Source: Dasypus novemcinctus (lineage: Eukaryota; Chordata; Mammalia; Cingulata; Dasypodidae). Taken from it: a stretch of DNA of 64,000 nt. How positions within the stretch are numbered: position 1 is the first letter of the stretch; each line of letters opens with the position of its first letter. The position numbers and the translations under genes are program-made. Below the pieces are notes generated by a model, which saw only the letters and a program-made list of their open reading frames with translations, did not search any database and was not told the DNA's origin. Location: the NCBI RefSeq assembly GCF_030445035.2, contig NC_080694.1, positions 69,889,147-69,953,146 of the forward strand, in the 5' to 3' direction. Shown here one piece after another: positions 45,561 through 59,819 of the stretch.

Positions 45561-48500
45561 TAAGAATAAGATTCATAGTTACTTTCAATAATATTGAGGG
45601 CTTGACATATTGGTCTGTTTTCTTTTATTCTATTTCATTCTATTTCTGTGTTCTTGAGGGATTCTTGTCCTTCTAATTGAGAACATAGCAGGACTCTACA
45701 GAATGGGAGTTTAATTTTTTAAAAAATATTTTCTTGTTTATTGTGTGGATCTCCACCCACTGATATAACAGACTATGACAAGATGAACACTTATATATTC
45801 CATAGAAGCCTGCCCCAAGAGCACCCTGTCCTGCATACAACCCCACACCCAACACCTGGCACCAGTTACCCTTCCCTGCCATGTTTTCCAAAAGAACATT
45901 CCTGACATTGTAGTTTTAACCACAGTAGCAGTGTTAAAGATGATAGAGGAGGAAGAGAGGATGTGATATCATATCACTTGATAAACATCATGAAATAATT
46001 GGTGTGGAGGCTAGCTAGGATTGCCTGGAAGAGATTCCTAAAATCCCTGGTTCTAAGACTTAGAAATAAGGATGGTATTGATGGAGTTCATTGAAATCAC
46101 TCCCCAGTGGACAGAACACCTAAGAATAGAAAAAATTTACATCTTCTATGCCCCAGGTTTGGTGAAAAAAAAAGACCTCATCAAACACTTTGTCATATTT
46201 TAGCCTCAAATAGTCTGTCTATAACCAGAAATCTTCCCCTTGCCTAGGATCAAAATAGGTTTATAACAGCTCTCATTAAAGGGTAGTGAACATCTAGAGA
46301 AATGATTAATTAATTATACAGGGTTATATATTGACTCGGGAATGAAAAGAGTACAGAGATCTATAGCAATTCCTACCTTTAACAAGGTAGGGAGTAGAAT
46401 ACTTAGATAACTTATGTTCCCCAACATTGTATAACATTATGATAATCTTTTGAATGCAATATGGCATGTCCACCAGAGCAGGTAATTTTTAATTCAGCCC
46501 TCTCTCTCTTTACAAGGCATTATCACCAAGAGTCACTGTGGAATCTGAACAATAATTATAGAGTCAATTAATAGGTGTCTTTTGAGCATCTTTCACTAGT
46601 GCTTAACTGTGTACTTCCCAATTCCTACAAAGCATCTCTTTGCCCAATCAAGAGCATGGGAATGACTCAAATCAAATACTCAGAGTCACTATATCTCACT
46701 AATCAATTCTGTCAAAAATATTTATCAACTTCTAACTATACTAATATGGACAACTGGCTGCAGAGAAAACATTCAACACACAATTGTAAGTTCAGCCAGA
46801 CACAATCCCATTGCTAGATAGTCACCTTAATTATCCTCATGAAAATGGGTAAATAGTTGCATCTTTTTGTTCATAAACATCAAGTTAATCTATTGTTTGT
46901 GACTTTTCTCCCTTCCTAGAATACTTAGAGACCATTAATTCTAGTTCTTCTGGTTGTAGAGTATTTGGAGATGGACATTTTTAAAAATTAAATGAATAGC
47001 TAGAAACTAGCATCTTCTTTAAATAAAAGTTTTCCACTGTTATTTATTTTATAGAAAATTGCCAAGGTTCCCTGAATGCTTTTGCCTATAATCTTGCAAT
47101 AAATTTTCTTTGCATACTTGTTCAAAATTGAGATGATTCTACAAAGCTTTGTATCCTGCACCATATTGTGATATTTTTCCTGTCATTAAAATTTTTCTAT
47201 ACTAAGGTTTTTAATGGCTATATGGAGATCCACTAAATGGATGCACCTTACTTTATAAAATGTAAACCTTGATGTAGGATTTTTTTCTCCAATTTTTCTA
47301 TTATAAATGACAATGATGAACAGTTAATTACATAAATATTTCTATACATCTTTTACTATTTTCTGAACATTCATTCCTAGGAAGTGCTCATGGATATGAA
47401 CATGTTTATGTGATATGTGATGTGTTTTGCAAATTGTTGTTTTTAAAAATTCTGAATGGAGTGAGTTAATATAAAGGAGACAACCTTTGATGTTCAGTAA
47501 CAATATGATATGAATAAGAGAACCCCTTTCATGACAGTAGAATCGGGTGTTCTGGGATTTATTACCACTTCTATCAGCCCTAGTTGTTCAAACATGGAAA
47601 AGTTATTTAAATTCTCTGAATTGATCTATATGTAACATCATAAGCATTGACTGCCTCCAAAATTCTAGAAAACCTTTAGATTTTATGACATAAAAATAAA
47701 AGTTTAGTTTGACTAATTATCCACACTAATGGCTTAGTGTGATGAAGAGGCACACACAGAAAAATAATTTCTCACCACTGGTTTTGGCAATGTGGTTTCA
47801 CAATTAATGAACCAAGTGAAGTAAGTTCTTCAATAGCAGTCATAGACCATTACAAACTCAGAGAGCAAATCTGAAATAAAACACTGTATAAAATAATGCT
47901 TGTGAGAGCTTTAATAAGACCAAGGTCTATTGATTTTTCCCCTTTCTCAGCCTCACCAGATCCATAAAAAGTTTGAATTACTAGTGACTGAAATGAGGAT
48001 TTATATACATTCATGCACAAAATAAACCTGAATCTTTCGGACATAAGATAGAATTTTGTCTACATGATATACTCCCATTTGTTAAAATAATTTTAAAAAA
48101 TCTAGACAGGACTTTTTTTATTTCTTTATTTGTTTTCAAGAAAAACAACTTAGTAACTAAGATGGCAATGGTAATCCAATGTTTAATAAAACATTTTATT
48201 TGGCTTTTCTTTATAATTAATAAAATATGTTTCCCCACGTGGTCAAACTACTTGTTTCTTTCCACAACACATCTCCAGACACAGAGATCTAGAAAAAGTG
48301 AAGCAGGAAGAACTAACGAAGGAAATATTACTTATAATGAGATCAAAAGTGAGAATCCTGCCTTTCAAATAGTGGAGTAGTTAAAAATACATTTAATCAA
48401 CATAAATCATTTTATTTCTACTTAGCTTCATGGAAGCTGTATATTGTTTGAATGTCATGAAAAATAAGCTCTTCATGAAGGAGCTCTCTTATGAATTAAT

Positions 48501-48984
48501 CAACTTGGCTGAATTGCATCTCAGAGGAAAACCAACTGGAACACAACGAAATGGAATACCCAAAAGTTGAGGTCTAGAGCTAAGGAAAGGTACAAACTGC
48601 CTTCCAGATTTTCTATCAATATTAAAGTTTTGGATCTGATCAGAATGCTTTTACACACAATCTTTCCTATGCAGCATCCCCTGCTTTGCCCTTCCTACAA
48701 ATAAGAAACTGAAATTTCCATTTGGAGAGGAGTTTGATTATTACTGTTGTTTGACCCAGGGATGTGTTTTTGTAGGGTGTTTAGAGTAATAAACAAAGGA
48801 AACATTTTCCATAATGGAGCACTTCCCATTATCAGTGGATTCTCTGGGACTCAGAGTATTAAACATAGCTGAAAAATCACAAATAAGAGCAGGAATCCTG
48901 AGAGACCCTGCCTTTAACTCCCTCATCACCAGTCTCTATCTCTTTCCTGAACAGGTATCTAACTAAGCCAGTACTAAATAGAGT

Positions 48985-49200
48985 AAGTGGGAGGGTATTG
49001 CTTGCCAGGCTTTATGCTTGGGGCTGAAAATTCAAAGGTTTATCTTAGGCCATCTCTCATGGGACTTACAGTATGAATAGTAAAATCCTAGAAGTTCTAA
49101 TTTGGAAGAAGCCTTAAAAGCCATCTTATGCAGCCACTGAAATACCCTCTACAGTTGTTTTGCTGAGTTAAAATCCAAACTGAAATTGAATGTTTATCAA
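48985..49200 (+). repeat. L2/L3-like ancient LINE relic
   Basis: The text 'ccaggctttatgcttggggc', 'catgggacttacagtatgaa', then 'gaagccttaaaagccatctt' loosely follows the ends of L2 and L3/CR1 elements. Divergence is high. Confidence 0.3.
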
Positions 49201-51549
49201 TATTGGGATGGGAGATTCAAAGCCTCTGAAGACAATTTATTCTTCCTTTACAAATCCAAGGCTCAGAAAATTCTTCTTTTCATGCTTTAACCTTCATAAC
49301 TGGTAAGATGGCCAATCCCAGGCTCCTCCATTTACCATCTGTGAATACTAAAATCTTAGTGTGAGCTGAGATTCTTTTTCAACCTCCTGAAGCAGCATGT
49401 TCTACCTCTCTAAAACCCTTGGAATCCCGGCATCAGGTTGTGATGCCTGGCTATCACTGTTTCACACTTACATATTAGTATTGTAACCACTAACAAGCTA
49501 TAAAATACCACCTCCCTAATGAAAATGGCAATATCTCCCTCATAGGTAATGGTGAGGATTCAGTCATGTAACGCATGTCATACCTAACCACAGTGGGTAG
49601 TGAATAGGAATAACAGAAAGTGGACATTGCTGTTGTTATTCCACCTATTTGATCTTAGTTCTGTCCTTTGGAACAACAGATAATGTTAGTTCCTTCCTCT
49701 ACATAAACTTGACTGTATGAAACAGGCTTTCTGAGCTAATATATTTCTTTTCACTGTTCCTTATAGAATATGTATCTGGTAACAGTCACTAATGTTTGGG
49801 AAGCCAATAGGTTTTATCACCCAATGGGATTTTGCCTTCTCATTCTCTTGGACTGGAAGTTTTGTCCCTTCCTGAAAAGAATTCAGCACATCAGCAGAGT
49901 AGATGAAGCAAATATTTGGAGACCTAAATATCTTTCCAGTCATTAAGAAATAACACTCTGAAGGAAGCAACATAGTGCACATTCACTTGGGTCAGAGCCG
50001 AAACAGACAGCTTGATCACTCCCTTACATGAGCTCCACAATGTCCTTTCTTCCTAAGCATTCCCTATTGTCATTCAAAGAGCATGACTGAAGAAAATAAA
50101 AAATCTAAGAGTGAAGTTTTCAAAAAGAAAAAGAAAAATACTTGCCTGCAGAAGAAAAGAGACCATGGGAGTGGAAGTTAAATATCAAATTCACAATGCC
50201 TGGCGTGAAGCTGTTTTATGGGCTCCTTGAGTGACAGATGATCACCCCTAGGGTTTCTGTACTATTTGAATCACTTATGAGAACCAGGCATCCCTAGGTG
50301 TGTGCCAGCGCTCTGAGAGTTAGAGAGGCAGGACATGCTGCTTCAGGGAGTTGAAACAGAAAAGTCTCAGATGAACTCTATAATCCTTCATGAGTGTTGA
50401 TAAGAATCTTGCCCAAAGAGAGACTGGTTTGGAAGACTTTTCATCCATCAAACATTCCTTTTCCAATCACATGCCATTTGATACCACCACCAAACTGCTA
50501 TCGACCAAAAAAAAAAAAAAGTTACAAGTTTCCATTAATGAGAAAGATAAGAAAAGGTGACTTTTGTCCCAATCAGTATACTGTATTAAAATCATTGGAA
50601 AATTTTAAGTCTGAAAAACAGTTTGAAGAAAACCCTATTCCCCTTAAGCTTTGAACATTTCCAAGGTCACCCAAGACAAAAGTCCAAGACCTTACTTTGA
50701 CTCAGATATCTGGTCTAACCTCACCTTCAAGTCAGGTATCTCATTTGATTTTCTGGCAAATACTTATCAATCTTTGCATGAATACAGATCATGGAGGACA
50801 GAATCTCATGTTAAGAAATTTAGAGTAGTCTTCTAAACAATATGGCATCACGTAAAAATTTAAGTTAAATGAGTATATAGGGGAAAACATTATTTAAAGA
50901 AAATTAATCAAAGGACTCTGCAGGATTTTCTTGAAAATAAATTCTGAAAGCAAGGAAATTCACTTGGAAGTTAACACAATGATATAGTTGTGAAGTGAAC
51001 AGAGTTTAAGTATGGGAGAAAACAAGTCAGAAAGAAAAGAAAAGGATAAAAACGAAAAATACTGTGTAGAAAAAATAGGTAAGTGTCGCATGTAATTTTA
51101 GGAGAAAGTGAATAGAGGAATCAAAGAAGAGATGATGATTAAATTTTGGGTTAGGAAGGTTTAAGACTAAAATGGCTAAGTCTAGAGGGAAAACTAATTT
51201 TCACAAAAGAATGAACTTTCAATGGGATTTGTTTTGAGGTTCTGTCAGTGGACTGAATTAAATAAGACAATTTTAAAGTTTGTATACAAGACGCAAGGAC
51301 CAGGACTGCCACATACAGAGTGCTGAGTAAGTGTTTGCACTTTGTTATTAATTATCAGATATAAGTCTCCAAAAAACATTTGAACATATAAAACTGGTAC
51401 TCAGGAGTTGGTAATGGCTTTACACATTAATGTTATTTGACATAAAAGTCATATCTGACCCATGGAAATAAAGAAGACTACCAAGCATGAGAAAAGCAAA
51501 GAACCAAGGGCTAAATTTTTGTTGATATCAAAATTCAAGTGATGCGTTT

Positions 51550-52140
51550 TCCCACAGCTGCAATGGAGGCAATGGCCACAGCAGTCAGGGACCACCTCCA
51601 ACAGCCAGGCGGCTGGAGATTTATAGGCACATCACCATCTTCTCAGCCATCACCAACAGGATTGGTAGAAATGCAGAATGAGTTCTTTAATAAGGAGAAA
51701 GACAGGCAGTTGTAATTAAGTCCCCAGACTGAGAAGACTGAAGTTAAACATGATGGGGAAACTGACCCAGGCACATTTCAACTCCTTAGAGCTGTGCCGT
51801 GCATATATGTGTGTGGTTCTATGACAAGTTCATCCTGGTTCTTGTGGACAGACAGCCTTGGCATGTGTACTAGCCTTTGACCAGCCCTGTGAGGTTAAAC
51901 TCCTTACTTTCAAAGATCATGATGCTTTGCTATGATAAAATTTTGGATAAGAGACTTGAGTGGATGCCAACAAAAGAGAATCTGTGTTCCTTCACAAAAG
52001 ATGCTCATGCTTTCCTTTATAAAGAGCTTCCATTTGAAACTGAAAATTGATGCAAAAGTGGCATTAGAAATATTTCAACACAACAGGTACAAAAGAGAAG
52101 GCATCTCAGAACCATGAGAGAATAGTCAAGCTGCACCAAT
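51550..52140 (+). pseudogene. Possible degraded retrocopy, unidentified
   Basis: This block is slightly GC-richer than its surroundings and has coding-like stretches in changing frames: a start region ATGGAGGCAATGGCCACAGC near 51562, and a 62-codon frame at 51932-52117. I do not recognise the product, and I see no target-site duplication or clear tail. It may be chance. Confidence 0.25.
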
Positions 52141-54599
52141 TTGGTTACTGCATAAATGTGAGCAAGGGCCCTCTAATTCCAAGAGCATGTATTTATCTCC
52201 AGTATGAAGTGTCAGTGGTTCATAATCTTCAAGCCATCCACCCACTTTTTGGATGAGGATTCCAGGGTCTGTCTTCACCTCTTCACTTAAAAAGAACATT
52301 TTATAATATGGGATAACCTATTGGACAGATAAGGTAACTGAAGAGCAAACTCAACCTACAGAGGAAAGTGCAGCTACCTAGTGACTGCCTAAAATTTAAA
52401 TATGCACAGTGAATTAAAAGTGTTTTAATATTAAAAAATAAGTGATAAGAAAGAACAATAAATAAAGATAATTGAAACTCACAGGTGAGGACAGAAGACA
52501 TGTGAGCAATTAAAGTTGACTTCCAGGTGAAATACCTTGGAAACAAATTTACTAATCTCTTACTCTCTGTATCTTTAATACTAAATTAAACAAGTATAAC
52601 TTAAAGAAAAGAGTAATAACTTTATATTTCCCTATGGGAAAAAGTCAATTTTTAACACATTTATATCTTATCCTTAATTCAATTTGTTGGTCAAACAATA
52701 GCTGTATCAGTCACAGGTAGGATATATTTCAGTTACAAGAGACCCAAATAAATAGGAACTTAAAAATAGAAGTTTTATTGTTCTTTCAAAAGATTCTGAT
52801 GTTATGTGAATTTCATCATAATTTTTTTTAAAATTCTAGTACAGGCAGTCTGCAGTGAGTATGGCAACTCTGCTTTACAAAGTCCTTGAGAAACTGGGTC
52901 TTTTCAGCAATTAATTCTCCACTACACTTGCAACATGCTCCTTACCTTCATAGTCTGAGATGGCAGTAGAGCTCCAACAGAATGGGAAAAGGGGCAAAGA
53001 AGAAAGAAGAGGAAAATATTAAAAATAAATAATGACATAATCATCATGCTATAGCAAAAGAAACAGCAAGAGCATTGCTGATAAAATTTCTGATTGCTCT
53101 CACCAAATATCAGCCAAAAGGTGTAAATAAAGGAAAATTTTATTTATACCTTAAACTCAATATATTCACTAAATTAAAGGTTATAAATTTAAAAATAAAG
53201 AATTTATTAAGGTGTTTTTTCATAGCGCTCAGGACATATTTGTTGCATTATTGAAAAGCCATGGTATGGGAATTTGTCAATAGTAAACAATATTGACAAT
53301 CCTGGGACAAGCTTACTTTCCTTAATGAGTATATTCAAGAAAACATGTGAGTGTATGGGGACATAATATTTCCAATTACGTGCCAGGAGGTTTTAGAAAA
53401 TCTGTCCCACTGGGCCAAGATTTTGGCTGTTTTCCAATTCCTCACCTAAAAGTACATGGTCTTGAAAAATATCACTTGGTGCCTTGAGACTCAGGCTGTT
53501 AACATTTTCAGTAGATGACTTATGTAAGTTATAACAAAAGGAGATAACAAAGAGAAAGGCATTCTCCTGTCTTTATATATTTTATTACATGTAATAAGAA
53601 AATGTTCACGCATATTGATTTGCAATATTTCTATTTTTAAAAATAGAGGAAACCTTCGGTTACATGCCACAAAGATAGTGGAAATGTGGTAATTGGGTGT
53701 CATGGCTATCGTTTTGGAGATGGAGGAGAAAGGTAAGTTACTTTTCCAGGTCCATAACCATGGTCAGTGTGTGTTTGTAGAACTTGACCTTGAATTAACC
53801 TACCATTTTGTCCTTCCAATCTATAGTTTGGTGCTGGGGAGAGTCCTAGATAATACATAATGCAGGGAAAAAGTGAAAGAAATGGATCTCATAGCAGAGT
53901 TAGAGAATATTCACTACTGGTATATGATTATTACATGATATTACCTTGAATCTAAAATAAATAAGCAATATTGAATGAACCTTCTTTTGGAAATGTGACC
54001 TTTCATGACTAATGTGAAGGTCATTATACCTTGTTTTTCAGCAATTTTACCTCCTGACTCACAGAGATGCTCTCCAGTGGTATTCCAGGTTCAATTCTTG
54101 GTCACCCTGTATTCTAATCTTCAACTCCTCACTTTCAATGATCTTATCTCCTGCAGACTCACTGACCACTGGAGTCTGTATGCAGGGCAAGATAAAAGTG
54201 CTTAGGATTTAAAAACCCCTGGAAACAGTTCTCAACCAACAACTGGTTGGAACTGGTGAATAAATACCACCTTGCCTCTCAAGCAAGATAAACTTGAAGT
54301 GCATGTTCTGTGCTGCTTCCCAGAATCCCTCTGAAAGATGAAGTTCCACTGCCCACAGTGGTGATTTACATGAAAATGCACACTTTTGCAATGCCCCTCT
54401 CTTCCTTGTCTCACTTTCCCATTCCTCTCTGGTATTTCCTAGAATCAACTCCCATATATCTATTTGCACTTGAAATCTTTTAGCAGGATCTGCTTAGGGG
54501 GAAGCCTTAACTAAGACATAATAAATCAGATATTTATCATAATTATTATCATTACCATTATTTGACTGAGAAAATATTTCTTTATATTTGGCTATATTT

Positions 54600-55700
54600 T
54601 AACAATATCTCCTCTCACCATGCCATCTTGCACAATATTTTTAAGATCATTTTTGTGCTCTATAGAGCACTCTCTTTAAAGCTTCTTTCATGAAGGTGTG
54701 TTGATAGTGAACTTAGGACATTTTTATCAGAAAATATCTCTTTTCTCATCCTCATTTTTGACAGATTATTTGCTTGGTAGAAAATCCAAAATCGAAAGTT
54801 CTTTTCTGTCAATATTTTGAGAATATTTTCACACTGAATTCTGTGTTCCTTTTTGTGTTTTTCTTTTGAAAAATCTGGTGTCAACCTAATTGTCATACTT
54901 TATAGGATGATGCTTTTTGCTCTCCTGATGCTTTTAAAATAGTCCTTTTGTCTTTGCTGCCGTAAAGATTCTGTATAATATGTCTAGGAACAGATTTCTT
55001 TATTTTTTTTATGAGCATCCTGTATCTGTGTATATACTTTGTATAAAAGTCTTATTTCCTTTGCTCCCTCCTCTCTATTCTCTCTCTCTTTCTGTCTCTT
55101 TTGCTTTGATTAGATCTGTATTAGACTTTAGACATTCTATCTTCTGCATCTCTTACCTTTTCCTTTATATTTTCAAACACTGTCTTCTAAGGACACATTC
55201 TGGGTAATTTCTACAAATGCATCCTTTCAAATGAAAAGAAAAAGTTGTGATTTAAACTCTCCATTGTTTCTTTTTTATCAATTATCTTTATTTTTAAATT
55301 TCCATTTAAAATTTATTGTTTCAAATCATCCATTTTGCTTGTATATTTTTGCAATTCTTGTCTTTATTTCTTTAATCATTTAATACTTAGTTATTTTTTA
55401 TTCTGAATAAAATAATTCTAATGTCAGGACTTCTTGGGTATCTAAATATATAGTTACCTGTTTCTGTTGATTTTTACTAATATTGTTTGTGTGTGTGTGT
55501 GTGTGCATTTGAATATCTTTGATTATCAGCTTACATTTGATGGTCTTAAGATGAAAATTCTGAAACCTAAATTGAGAGTATTTTCATTCATTTCTGTCTG
55601 TACCCAGAGGAGACTACCAAAATGGGATCACTCTAAACTCTTCCGGATTTCTTGGTTCATTTTAGAATTGATACATTTGTGTCTTCCACACTTGCCCACA
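54600..55700 (-). repeat. Old L1 (L1M/HAL1-like) ORF1 region, antisense
   Basis: On the minus strand, text around 54660-54990 encodes ORF1-like pieces, and the plus strand shows familiar antisense L1 phrases ('ttttgtctttgctgccgtaa', 'aatatgtctaggaacag'). It is heavily decayed. A GT microsatellite lies inside at 55488-55505. Confidence 0.45.
55488..55505 (+). repeat. (GT)n microsatellite
   Basis: About nine uninterrupted GT units. Confidence 0.85.
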
Positions 55701-55705
55701 GAATA

Positions 55706-56384
55706 AGCTCTTGATTTCAAATATAATGTTTCATTTTCCCTTAAGGTTCCCCACATTTTTATTTGCTTACAGCTCACAGTTCTGATCTCAGCTCACTTTG
55801 TCTATATGTGTTGGGATGGAGGACTTTTTGTAGATTTCTCTTTCCTTACCATGAGATATGCTTAGATTTAAAAATCTGCTTTATCCAGAACTTAAGTTGT
55901 TTTTGAGTGGGAGGGCTCTTAAGATTATCCCATCTGTAATACATTTGTGAAAGTGGAAATTCTGTATATTATTTTGATTCAAATAGTTTTCTTACATACT
56001 TCCTGAGTTGGGCTTTCCTCTTTGATTCAGACTGAGAGACTGTTTCTTTAAGCAGATTTATATTTGTTGAGGACACAGATATGTGAGATTAATTTCACCA
56101 TATTACTTTATATTATTATTTCAGTTGTATAGATTTGAAGCATTTTTACAATGTTGACCCAAATTTTCTAAAAATGTGAATCAATAGAAAACACAAGCCA
56201 TGATAAATCATACTATATTAATACTGGTTTGAAATGGATGGAAAACTTGAAAAGGCTTTTATTATTTTTATTTTTACTATCTATAATAACATATTAATTG
56301 TGTGAACATATAAAATATATACATAAAATTGATTCATGAAATTACAATAGAAATGCTATAAATGTTCAGTTCTCTGAAAAGAAA
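55706..56384. other. Unassigned AT-rich DNA between two L1 fragments
   Basis: I see nothing I can name here. It may be decayed antisense L1 linking the flanking fragments. Confidence 0.4.
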
Positions 56385-56834
56385 AAAAAATCACTGCAAT
56401 TTGATAGGCGTGCACTGAATCTGTAGATCACTTTGGATAATATTGGCATTTTAACAATATTAATTCTTCCAATCCATAAACAGGTAATGCCTTGCCATTT
56501 ATTTAGTTCTTCTATTTAATACAATTTCTTTCAGCAGTGCTTTGTAGTTTTTACTGTACAAGTCTTTTACATCCTTGGTTAAATTTTTTCTTAGATGTTA
56601 TTTAAGATACTGTTGTAAATGGAACTATTTTCTCAATTTCCTCTTCAGATTGTTGATTGCTAAAGAATAAAATCATGATTGGTTTCTGTGTTTGATTTTG
56701 CACCTTATTGCTTGGCTGAAATTATTTGTTAGTTCTAATAATTTTCTTGTGAGTTCCTTTGGATTTACTATATATATATAAGATCGTGTCTGCAAATAGA
56801 GATAGTTCTACTTCTTCTTTTCCCATTTAGATGC
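56385..56834 (-). repeat. Old L1 ORF2 fragment, antisense
   Basis: The phrases 'aatctgtagatcactttgga', 'ttaattcttccaatccataa', 'tttgtagtttttactgtaca' and 'gtgtctgcaaatagagatag' follow the antisense L1M ORF2 sequence in order. It ends at the ERV-L 5' LTR, and I do not see it resume after the 3' LTR. Confidence 0.75.
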
Positions 56835-57276
56835 TGTGATGGTTAGGCTATTGTGTCAACTCGGCCAGGTAATTGTGCCCAGTTGTTAGGTAAAGCAAGC
56901 ACTGGGCTAACTGTAATACAAGGGCATTTATGGACTTTAGTCACTATTGACCTTACTGCAGTGGTAAATCATAGATAGCTGGTTATAATTACATCAATCA
57001 GGGAGATTGCCATCAGCAATGAGTGATGCTTAACCCAATGAGTTGAATCCCTTAAAAGGGGATGTAATTCTAGCATTGAGAGAGAATTTCCCAGCTTGTC
57101 TTTGGACAGCCAACATCTCCCAGAACTCATCAAGAACCTTCATTGGACTTTCATTGCATACCTGCAGAATCTGGACTTGTGCATCTCCATGGCTGCATGA
57201 GATACTTATAAAATAGCATACTATTGACTGATATCTCTTGTTGATTCTGTTTCCCCAGAAAATGCTGACTAAATCA
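56835..57276 (+). repeat. ERV-L 5' LTR
   Basis: TG...CA bounded, about 442 bp, starting 'tgtgatggttaggctattgt' and matching 63230-63689. The text immediately after it (TTTGGTACTGGGAATGG) is in the position of the primer binding site. Confidence 0.88.
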
Positions 57277-57589
57277 GTTTGGTACTGGGAATGGTTCTTG
57301 AGGAACAGAGTCTTAAACATGGGATGTCTGAGGTGGTTCTGGGAGTTTTGCAATTGTCTTTTTACATTAATTGGACTCAAGGGTACTGATGACTTCCTTT
57401 CCAATAATAAAGAGGCTGCTAACAGTCCATTGCATGAGTTAGCAATTGAGATATGCAAAATAACATCACTAGATTCCCCTACTTCTACAATTGTAAGAAG
57501 CAAGGATCTGGGTGAGAGTGTTTTCAACACCTTAACAGACTATTGTGGAGTCAAATGGTATAATGATGTTGGATAATTTCTCCTAGATA

Positions 57590-57906
57590 CTCTGGATATT
57601 GTTACAAAAGAAAGAGATGAGTTAAAGTCTTCAAATTTGAAACTTAAACACCGAATGGATGATGTAAAATTTCTGTGTGCTCTGAAAGAAAATCTTGTCT
57701 CCTGTAGCCACAGGCTTGAAACATTTGAGAACCAAACTCAGACTCTCATTGTACGAGTAGTGGAGTTACAAAGGAAACTAAACTCTCAATCCTGCAGGGT
57801 TTCTACAGTTAAAATGAAGGCATTGATTGGAAAAGAGTGGAATCCAGAGAATTGGGATGGAGATTTATGGGATAATGATGATATTGATGGGACATTGGAA
57901 CCCTGA
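57590..57906 (+). pseudogene. ERV-L gag-like remnant
   Basis: The plus-strand frame 57637-57906 encodes a coiled-coil-like segment (LKHRMDDVKFLCALKENL, then an acidic stretch ending near WDGDLWDNDD) that resembles the ERV-L gag start region. More decayed gag-like sequence extends to about 59150. It is a fossil. Confidence 0.7.
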
Positions 57907-59819
57907 ATTCTGCTGAAAGTTTACCAGATAAGCCTGCCATGGCTTGTCCTGTTCAGGCCACACTTTGTTAACCTTGTATCATCCAGCCTCCAGGCTGCCC
58001 CAGGGAGTCTGAAACAACTTCCAGCCCTGACATGGCTACCAGCCAAACTGAAGTATGCCTTGCTCAGCCTCTGGCCTGTCCCAGGAAGTCTGGACCTCCT
58101 CCCAGCCATGAGGCATGTATCAGCCAAACTCTAGCATGCACTGCCAAGCCTCAAGTCTGCCCTGTGGAGACTGCCTTCCAACCCCTTACTGAAGAGATTA
58201 ATCCTGTCTCACCAGTAGAAAATGCAAGGGGATTCCCTGAGGTCAGTAGCTTGCAGGGCATTTCTAATCCCTCTCCTTACCCACTTCCACCACCTCTCTT
58301 GTCTTCAGGACCTATTACTAGACTAAAATTCAAACAAGACCCCAAAAGTGAAATACAAAGTGTGAACCATGAGGAAGAAAGGTATATTTAGAAAGAACTG
58401 CATGAGTTTTCCAACTTACATAGATAGAAATCAGGCGAATATGTGTTGGAATGGATACTAACGGTATGGGATAATGGTAGAAGGAACATAAAGATGGATC
58501 AAGCTGAATGTATTGATATGGGCCCACTAAGCAGAAATTCTGGATTCAACTCTGTAGCTCGAGGAATTAGAAAGGCCTCTAACAGTTTGTTTGGGTGGCT
58601 GATTGAAACATTGGCCAAAAGATGGCCTAGTATGTCTGAGGTTGAGATGCCTGCTTTGACCTGGTACACAGTAGAAAAGGGAATTCAAAGGTTTAGGGAG
58701 ATTGAAATTCTAGAATGGATATACCATTTGAGAACTGCTCTTCCCCCGGAATGTCCAGAGGACACACCTTTAACCAGGACTGTGAGGAATAAATTTGTAA
58801 GACTAAATCCATCTTCCCTGAAGAGCTCTATGGTTGCTCTACACTGTAGTACATATATTACTGTAGGGAGGGATGTGATGGAATTAGAATCCTTAAACAT
58901 TATGGGGATGATTGGATGTTGGTCTGGTTAAAGTCAAGTATCAGCAGTTAATTATCAAAGTCAAGGAGGGTGTGGCTACCACAAAAAATCAGATTCAAAA
59001 AAGCACTCAAATTAGTCTGAGTCGTGTGGAGTTATGGCATTGGCTAAGATATCATAGGGTACCTAGCAGTGAAATAGATGAGCAGTCTACTAAATTTCTT
59101 TGGGATCTGTACGAACAGGAGAGTTTTGTGTTGAGTGAATGAAAACCTAACTCAAATTACAGATGCAGAGAATCATGGCCCTTTCATCAATTCCCAGACT
59201 TGAGACAGTTTACAGGTCCAGAGCCCCTGGAATGAGGAGGAGGCCAGGTCTCCTTGGGGAAGGATCCTGTTAAGCTCCACAAAATTTATACTTTAATCTT
59301 TCTCCCACGTCTCCCCAAGGAGATCTACAGCCTTTTACCAGTGTAATTGTGCACTGGGGAAAAGGAAATGATCAGACATTTTGGGGATTATTAGACATTA
59401 AACAGTGACATTAATTCCAGAAGACCCAAAATGTCACTGTGGTTCACCAGTCAGTGTAGGGGCTTAAGGAGGTCAGGTGATTAATGAAGTGTTAGCTCAG
59501 ATCCAACTCACCAGCTCGCAGTTGGGCCTGTGGGTCCCTGGACCTATTCTGTGGTTATTTCCCAGTTCCAGAATGCATAATTGGAATAGACATCCTCAGT
59601 AACTGGCAGAATTCCCATATTGGATCCTTGACTTCAGGAGTGAGGCCAAGTGGAAATCACTAGAACTGCCCCTACCTAACAAAACAGTAAACCAAAAGCA
59701 AAACTGAATTCCTGGAGGGATTGCAGAAATTAGTGCCACCATCAATGATTTGAAGGATGCAGGGGTGGTGATTCCAACCCATCCCCATTCATCTCCCCTA
59801 TCTGGCTTGTACAGAAAAC

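Larger units (their letters stand above)
45560..54540. other. Mostly featureless AT-rich intergenic DNA
   Basis: I see no intact gene in this 9-kb stretch. The only items I could support even weakly are an L2/L3-like relic (48985-49200) and a possible retrocopy (51550-52140), both listed separately. Short poly(A) or poly(T) runs occur (for example 50507-50520), but I can attach no named element to them. Confidence 0.5.
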
